From NCBI GenBank assembly GCA_007130355.1, contig SLSQ01000217.1, positions 1 through 18,989 on the forward strand: DNA of 18,989 nt. Reading direction: 5' to 3'. Shown here piece after piece: positions 14,805-18,989 of this stretch. The stretch comes from Trueperaceae bacterium (lineage in GTDB: Bacteria; Deinococcota; Deinococci; Deinococcales; Trueperaceae). The notes below the pieces were generated by a model. It did not search any database and had not been told where the DNA came from. It saw only the letters and a program-made list of their open reading frames with translations. Within the stretch, counting starts at the first letter, position 1; each line of letters begins with the position of its first letter. Both the position numbers and the translations under genes were made by a program.

Positions 14805-15962
14805 CTACCGCTCCTGCGGAGCGTTCGGCGACGGGCCGACCTGCGCCGATCCGGGTCCGGTCGGCCCGTCCGCCATCGGAACGGCCGTGGGCCGATGGGC
14901 CTCGACCCGGTCCCGACCGGCGTGCTTGGCGGCGTACATCGCCGTGTCGGCCCGCCGGAGCAGGTCGCGCGGCGCCTCCTCCTCCGCCCGCTCGGCGACG
15001 CCGAAGCTCGCCGTCACGCGGATCCCGTCCGGCAGGCCCATCTCGTGGTCCGCCAAGCGCGCCCGCAGACGTTCGGCGGTGCGCACGGCGTCGGTCAGCC
15101 CCTGCTCGGGCAGCACGATCACGAACTCCTCGCCGCCCCAGCGTGCCAGCTGGTCGTGCTCGCGCAGGTCGCTCCGGAGCGCGTCGCCGACCCGGGCCAA
15201 CACGCGGTCGCCCGCCTCGTGGCCGTAGACGTCGTTGACCTCCTTGAACCGGTCGAGATCGAACCAGATCAGCGACAGCGGTCGCCCGTACCGTTCGGCC
15301 CGCACCAGCTCCCGGCTCAGGTGTTCCTCGGCCGCGCGCCGGTTCGGCAGGCCGGTGAGCGGATCGACGTTCGCCTGGGCCGCCAGCCGGTCGCCCCGAT
15401 CGATCGCCGTGCTGGCCACGTACACGATGCCCTGGATCATCACGATCGCGACCGCCTGCACGACGACCGTCTCGAGCAGCGTCGTCGCCGAGGCCGCGTC
15501 GACCTGCCCGGAGAACACGAACATCGCCGCGACGACCGACGTGAAGGTCGTCCAGACGGTCCAGGCGAGCCAGCGGGCGACCGACACGGGGCAGGCGAGG
15601 AACGCGAACGCGACCAGGACCGGCGTCCACAGACCGACCCGGATCAGGCTGGTGACCTCGTCGCCACCGACGGTCCAGGCGGAGGTCACCGCGGTCCCGA
15701 GCGCGATCAGATAGGCGGCTCCGGTCGCGATCAGGAGCCTGCGCTCGATCCGGAGCACCTCCGACCCGGGCCGAAGCAGCGCCGCCCAGGCGAGCAGGAT
15801 GACGACGCCGAGCACGATCGGAACCAGCCAGACCGCCGTGGCACGTTCCGCCTCGCGCGCGCCGGTCAGGCCCACGGCGATCGCCCCGATCCCGGCGATG
15901 GGCAGGACGCTCGCGTAGATCGTGCGCTTGAGTTTCGCGAGCCCGGACTCGAACGATTCCAT
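14805..15962 (-). CDS. Membrane diguanylate cyclase (GGDEF), first gene of a tandem pair
   Basis: A 385-residue inner-membrane protein, paralogous to the next gene. Residues about 12-195 contain five to six hydrophobic helices (for example AVWLVPIVLGVVILLAWAALL and WTPVLVAFAFLACPVSVA). The GGDEF domain begins at DPLTGLPNRRAAEEHL. Its active motif GGEEF is at 276-280 with an RxxD inhibitory site (REHD), so it is a probable product-inhibited diguanylate cyclase. The C-terminal tail of about 40 residues is Pro/Gly-rich. ATG 15962 is preferred over TTG 15971 because the TTG overlaps a -10 box (TATCGT, minus strand 15971-15976); the transcript is probably nearly leaderless. It is the promoter-proximal gene of the pair and lies 117 bp downstream of the MFS gene on the same strand. 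Confidence 0.93.
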   Translation of the reverse strand: MESFESGLAKLKRTIYASVLPIAGIGAIAVGLTGAREAERATAVWLVPIVLGVVILLAWAALLRPGSEVLRIERRLLIATGAAYLIALGTAVTSAWTVGGDEVTSLIRVGLWTPVLVAFAFLACPVSVARWLAWTVWTTFTSVVAAMFVFSGQVDAASATTLLETVVVQAVAIVMIQGIVYVASTAIDRGDRLAAQANVDPLTGLPNRRAAEEHLSRELVRAERYGRPLSLIWFDLDRFKEVNDVYGHEAGDRVLARVGDALRSDLREHDQLARWGGEEFVIVLPEQGLTDAVRTAERLRARLADHEMGLPDGIRVTASFGVAERAEEEAPRDLLRRADTAMYAAKHAGRDRVEAHRPTAVPMADGPTGPGSAQVGPSPNAPQER

Positions 15963-15970
15963 CCCCGGCA

Positions 15971-15976
15971 ACGATA
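15971..15976 (-). promoter_or_regulatory. -10 element TATCGT, probable leaderless promoter of the cyclase pair
   Basis: On the minus strand TATCGT ends 8 nt before ATG 15962, with no Shine-Dalgarno. The same hexamer and 8-nt spacing occurs before the cyanophycinase gene at 18248-18253. Confidence 0.5.
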
Positions 15977-16079
15977 GCCGATCGGTGCCGGCGACCCTGT
16001 CCGGTCGGCGGTTCGGAGTACGATCGGAGGTTCGATCGGCGGTGCGAACGTCGGTCCGGGCGGTGCACCGTGCGTCCGG

Positions 16080-17432
16080 TCAGCCGGCAGCGTCGCCCGG
16101 TGCCGCGACGCGCACGGCGGCACGGCGACCGGCCCGCACCAGGACCGCAGCGCCGAACGCCAGGGCGCCAGCAGCGAGTCCCCAGGCGACGGCGAGCGAC
16201 GCCGTCTGCGCGACCGCGCCGAGGAGCAGGCTCGCGACGAACGAGCCGGCGAAGCCGGTCAGCGACAGCAGCGACAGCATCGCCGCGCGACGCCCCGACG
16301 GCACCTCCGCATGGAAGAGCGTCCCGAGCGGAGAGGCTGCGACCCCCATCGCGCCGTAGGCGAGCCAGAAGCAGGCGATCGCGCCCGCGGCCCCCGGGCC
16401 GGTCGCGAGTCCTGCGAGCGCCGCCGCCTGTACGACGACCGCGGCCGCCGCCAGGTCGGCGTGACGGCCACGCGCACGGCGTCCCACGACCGCCGCCGTC
16501 AGATTGCCGACCGTCCCGGCCAGGAAGCTGCCCGCAAGTACCGCCCCGAAGATCCAGGTCCGGTCCGTCGCATCGTCGAGGCGCGCGCTCAGGAACGGCT
16601 GCCAGAACGTCTCTTGGGTGAAGAGCGCGAAGCCGGCGGCCGCCTGCGTCGCCAGGAGCAGCGGCAGCACCGGACGGGTCCGCAGCAAGGTCCAGGCGTC
16701 GCGGAGGAGCGCCGCCGGTCCGTGGGTCCGCCCGGCGCCGTCGGTGTCCGAACGGGTCCGCCGGGACTCCCGGATCCAGATCGCCGTCGCGAGGAGGGCG
16801 ACCCCGTGCATCGCCACCGACGCCGCGACCGGGGTCGCCAGCGGCGTCCACACCGATCCGACGTCGACCGCCAGGTGCGGGAACGCCATCGGGATCGCGC
16901 CGCCCGCCAGGGTGCCGGCCGCGAGCGCGATCAGTTGGACCGTTCCGGCCCCCGCGAGCGACGGTTGCACCTCCGCCTCGGCGCCCGCCTCGCGTAGCGC
17001 ATCGACGAACCACGCCGCCAGCGCGCCCGAACCGAGCGCCCGCGCCAGCCCGAGCAGCGCCGCGTAGGCGAACAGGGCCGGCGGATCGAACGCGACGAGG
17101 AGCGCGAGCGAGGCGACGGCGTGCACCGCGACCGACGCCAAGGCGATCCGCTTGCGTCCGTACGCGTCGGCCAGGCCGCCGGTCGGCAGTTCGAGCAGCG
17201 CGACCGTCGCGGCGTAGAGCCCCATCGTCCAGCCGATCTGCTGCAGGTCGAACCCGCGTTCGGCGGCGAGCAGTACGTGGACCGGCATCGGCAGCACCGC
17301 CGCGAACCAGGTGAGGGCGTGCACGGCGTAGTAGCGGCGTCGCACCGAGCGAGCGGCGGCGCCGCTCGGCGCGCACGACGTTCGGTCGGTGGCGGGCGCA
17401 GCGGCGAGGGAGGTGCGGGGCGCGTCGTTCAT
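16080..17432 (-). CDS. Major facilitator superfamily transporter
   Basis: A 450-residue inner-membrane protein with about 12 predicted helices, the usual MFS size. After a hydrophilic N-terminus of about 30 residues comes YYAVHALTWFAAVLPMPVHVLLAAERG. The loop between helices 2 and 3 carries the MFS motif A-like GGLADAYGRKRIAL (the Asp and the basic RKR are conserved). A central cytosolic loop (RESRRTRSDTDGAGRTHGP) separates the two halves. It resembles drug/proton antiporter-type or other small-molecule carriers; substrate cannot be told from sequence. The gene is divergent from the winged-helix regulator at 17463 and shares its promoter region. Control by that regulator, with the substrate or a related molecule as signal, is an inference from layout. 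No Shine-Dalgarno is obvious before ATG 17432. Confidence 0.9.
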   Translation of the reverse strand: MNDAPRTSLAAAPATDRTSCAPSGAAARSVRRRYYAVHALTWFAAVLPMPVHVLLAAERGFDLQQIGWTMGLYAATVALLELPTGGLADAYGRKRIALASVAVHAVASLALLVAFDPPALFAYAALLGLARALGSGALAAWFVDALREAGAEAEVQPSLAGAGTVQLIALAAGTLAGGAIPMAFPHLAVDVGSVWTPLATPVAASVAMHGVALLATAIWIRESRRTRSDTDGAGRTHGPAALLRDAWTLLRTRPVLPLLLATQAAAGFALFTQETFWQPFLSARLDDATDRTWIFGAVLAGSFLAGTVGNLTAAVVGRRARGRHADLAAAAVVVQAAALAGLATGPGAAGAIACFWLAYGAMGVAASPLGTLFHAEVPSGRRAAMLSLLSLTGFAGSFVASLLLGAVAQTASLAVAWGLAAGALAFGAAVLVRAGRRAAVRVAAPGDAAG

Positions 17433-17446
17433 GCCGCCAGCCTGCG

Positions 17447-17459
17447 CGGTAGGCTACCG
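17447..17459. promoter_or_regulatory. Symmetric bidirectional -10 element
   Basis: A perfect palindrome, CGGTAG-G-CTACCG, contains TAGGCT on the plus strand (17450-17455) and TAGCCT on the minus strand (17451-17456), overlapping by 5 bp. The plus hexamer ends 7 nt before GTG 17463. The minus hexamer ends 18 nt before ATG 17432. It could also be an operator for the adjacent regulator. Confidence 0.5.
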
Positions 17460-17462
17460 AAG

Positions 17463-18146
17463 GTGACAGCCCCAGATTCCGGTAGACCGTCCGCGGCCAG
17501 GTTCCACCGGGTCGAAGACGCGACGCAGGCCCGCCTGCTGGTCGACCCGACGGCCCTCCGCTACTTCCGCCCGTTCCTGGCCCGCGACGCGAGCATCGCC
17601 GAGGTCGCGCGCGAGACCGGCCTGAACCCCGACGCGCTCCGCTACCGCGTCGGCACCTTCCTCCGCGCCGGACTCCTGACGGTGGTCCGCGAACGACCGC
17701 GCGCCGGGCGTCCGATCAAGATCTACCGGTCACGGCACGACGCCTACCTGATCCCGTACGCCCGCACGCCGCACGCCTCGCTCGAGGAGGCGTTCGCCGC
17801 CACCTACGACGGCACGATCCGACGGATCGCGCGCGCCCAGGCCCGCCGGTTCGAGAAGCTCGGCTGGGACGGCCAGCGCCTCTACCGGGACGCGGGCGGA
17901 GAGACGTGGCTCGAAGGGGCCCCCGAGGTCGGGCGCGGCGCGGACCCGACCGACCCGGAGCGGCCGCTCGGCTACGACTTCGCGATCGACGTGCGCCTGA
18001 CCGACGCCGAAGCTCGCGCGCTCCAGGACGGCCTGCTCGCGCTGCTCGGGCGGTACCGTTCCCACGCAGCACGCGACCGCCAGGACGGCGCCGGCCACCG
18101 CTACCTGGTCATGGCCGCGTTCGTACCGGTCGGCGACGAGGGGTGA
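17463..18146 (+). CDS. Winged helix-turn-helix (ArsR-like) transcriptional regulator
   Basis: A 227-residue soluble protein. Residues about 25-85 form a winged helix-turn-helix: TALRYFRPFLARDASIAEVARETGLNPDALRYRVGTFLRAGLLTVV, followed by a basic wing RPRAGRPIKIYRS. This resembles ArsR-like domains in which recognition helix and wing contact DNA. The remaining 140 residues are helical at first (EEAFAATYDGTIRRIARAQARRF) and then an unrecognised domain rich in Asp, Arg and Glu. No cysteine cluster for metal sensing is present. GTG 17463 is chosen because a -10 box lies 7 nt upstream and no Shine-Dalgarno is present; earlier in-frame codons lie in the promoter and the MFS gene. The divergent layout suggests it controls the MFS gene and itself; the ligand is unknown. 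Confidence 0.82.
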   Translation: MTAPDSGRPSAARFHRVEDATQARLLVDPTALRYFRPFLARDASIAEVARETGLNPDALRYRVGTFLRAGLLTVVRERPRAGRPIKIYRSRHDAYLIPYARTPHASLEEAFAATYDGTIRRIARAQARRFEKLGWDGQRLYRDAGGETWLEGAPEVGRGADPTDPERPLGYDFAIDVRLTDAEARALQDGLLALLGRYRSHAARDRQDGAGHRYLVMAAFVPVGDEG

Positions 18147-18196
18147 GCGGACGCCCGTTCGGGCGGGCGTCGGCCTCCCACCCGTCCCGCACCCCG

Positions 18197-18220
18197 CGCG
18201 CGCCTCGCGTGCGCGCGTTT
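18197..18220 (+). terminator. Probable intrinsic terminator after the regulator
   Basis: A 7-bp CGCGCGC/GCGCGCG stem (18197-18203 with 18211-18217) and a 7-nt loop, followed by TTTCG. A second hairpin, GACGCCCG (18150-18157) with CGGGCGTC (18164-18171), lies closer to the stop but lacks a T run. Confidence 0.5.
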
Positions 18221-18247
18221 CGTACCAAGACCGCGATCCGGCCGGGA

Positions 18248-18253
18248 TATCGT
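18248..18253 (+). promoter_or_regulatory. -10 element TATCGT, probable leaderless promoter of the cyanophycinase gene
   Basis: TATCGT ends 8 nt before ATG 18262, with no Shine-Dalgarno. It is identical in sequence and spacing to the -10 before the minus-strand cyclase pair. Confidence 0.5.
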
Positions 18254-18261
18254 GACGAGCG

Positions 18262-18989
18262 ATGACCCCTCCCACGAGCGGTGCCCTGATCGCGATCGGC
18301 GGCGCCGAAGACCGGACGGCGGAGTCGGAGGTGCTCAAGCGCGTGCTCGACTTCGTGCCGGACGGTCCCTTCGAAGTCGGCGTGCTCACCACCGCCAGCC
18401 GTTTCCCCGACGACGCCTTCGCCGCCTACGACCGAGCCTTCACGGCGCTCGGCGCCGGGCGCGTGCACCACCTCGACGTACCCGACCGGAACGCCGCCCA
18501 CGACTCGGAGCGCGCGGCACCCCTCGAAGGGTGCAGCCTGATCTTCATCGCGGGCGGCGACCAGCTTCGGCTCACCAACGTGCTCGGCGGATCGCCGTTC
18601 CTCACGACGATGCGCGACCGGCACGCCGAAGGAGCGGTGGTGGCCGGCACCAGCGCGGGCGCGGCGGCGCTGACCGCCACCATGATCTACGACGGCGCCG
18701 CCGCGAACGCGCTGCGCAAGGGGGCCGTGAAGATGGCGGCGGGCCTGGCCTTCGCGCGGGGGATCGTGATCGACAGCCACTTCCTGGAACGCGGACGCTT
18801 CACGCGCCTGATGGAGGTCGGCACCACCAACCCCGAGTACGTCGGCGTCGGCATCGGCGAGGACGCCGCCGTGGTGATCCATCCCGGACCGGTCCTCGAG
18901 GCGGTCGGGCCGGGCCTGGTGATCGTCGTGGACAGCAGCCAGCTGCACCACACGAACGTGGTCGACCTCGAGGTGGGCGAGCCGGTCGC
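18262..18989 (+). CDS. cphB: Cyanophycinase (3' end outside window)
   Basis: The first 242 residues of a peptidase family S51 exopeptidase that cuts cyanophycin (multi-L-arginyl-poly-aspartate) into Asp-Arg dipeptides in the cytoplasm. Motifs: GALIAIGGAEDR at the N-terminus, FIAGGDQLRL, the nucleophile elbow GTSAGA with Ser131 (close to the Ser132 known in the Synechocystis enzyme), IVIDSHFLERGRFTRL with a candidate catalytic His, and VGVGIGEDAAVVI. The family is usually about 270 residues, so perhaps 30 or more are missing. It starts at ATG 18262 with a -10 box 8 nt upstream and lies 116 bp after the regulator. A cyanophycin synthetase (cphA) often follows cphB and would be expected just downstream; this cannot be seen here. 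Confidence 0.93.
   Translation, partial: MTPPTSGALIAIGGAEDRTAESEVLKRVLDFVPDGPFEVGVLTTASRFPDDAFAAYDRAFTALGAGRVHHLDVPDRNAAHDSERAAPLEGCSLIFIAGGDQLRLTNVLGGSPFLTTMRDRHAEGAVVAGTSAGAAALTATMIYDGAAANALRKGAVKMAAGLAFARGIVIDSHFLERGRFTRLMEVGTTNPEYVGVGIGEDAAVVIHPGPVLEAVGPGLVIVVDSSQLHHTNVVDLEVGEPV

Noticed and set aside
14158..17376. A 1072-codon open frame on the minus strand
   Set aside because: It is a frame-shifted shadow of the MFS and two diguanylate cyclase genes; its translation is Arg/Gly/Ala-rich and has no domain.
1..18989. CRISPR arrays, tRNA/rRNA genes, insertion sequences, integrases, att sites
   Set aside because: Looked for evenly spaced repeats, recombinase or transposase motifs and RNA gene hallmarks; none seen. 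Base composition looks uniform across the window, giving no sign of recent transfer.

Overview
The window is very GC-rich, densely packed chromosomal DNA with short intergenic gaps. The gene content (a CopB-type metal ATPase, ThiI with a rhodanese domain, a two-fold protein disulfide oxidoreductase, RNase PH next to an inosine-triphosphatase-type NTPase, cyanophycinase) together with many TAnnnT -10 boxes placed 5 to 8 nt before start codons suggests a member of the Deinococcota, perhaps a Trueperaceae-like lineage. The taxonomic call is inference; no rRNA or other marker is present.

Layout. 2-859 (+) is the C-terminal part of a P-type ATPase. 894-1907 (+) is a luciferase-like flavin oxidoreductase. 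1956-4745 (+) is a PAS-PAS-GAF-GGDEF-EAL protein. 4798-6546 (+) is an alpha/beta hydrolase fused to a multi-pass membrane domain. It converges, 9 bp apart, on a two-gene minus-strand operon: the protein disulfide oxidoreductase (8849-8190) followed by ThiI with a rhodanese domain (8172-6556). A perfect CsoR/CstR-like operator (8881-8901) sits in the oxidoreductase promoter. Divergent from it come rph (8942-9652) and rdgB (9649-10320). Next are an exported TPR protein (10495-11391), a strong terminator, and a second PAS-GGDEF-EAL protein (about 11582-13675) whose start codon appears to be ATC. On the minus strand follow two paralogous membrane diguanylate cyclases (15962-14805 and 14798-13662) and an MFS transporter (17432-16080). 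The MFS gene is divergent from a winged-helix regulator (17463-18146). The window ends inside a cyanophycinase gene (18262 onward).

How the genes work together. Two themes stand out. First, four c-di-GMP turnover proteins lie within about 14 kb: two GGDEF-EAL hybrids with cytosolic sensor domains and two tandem membrane diguanylate cyclases. Second, a thiol-redox plus sulfur-transfer operon (disulfide oxidoreductase and ThiI-rhodanese) lies under an operator of the kind bound by CsoR/CstR copper or persulfide sensors. The MFS gene and its neighbouring regulator share a symmetric -10 element that reads in both directions.

I found no CRISPR array, phage, transposon, tRNA or rRNA. No gap without a gene exceeds 300 bases; the largest are 11392-11581 and 10321-10494, and both carry regulatory sequence described below. 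I see no clearly new multi-gene defence or biosynthetic system; the most novel items are regulatory.
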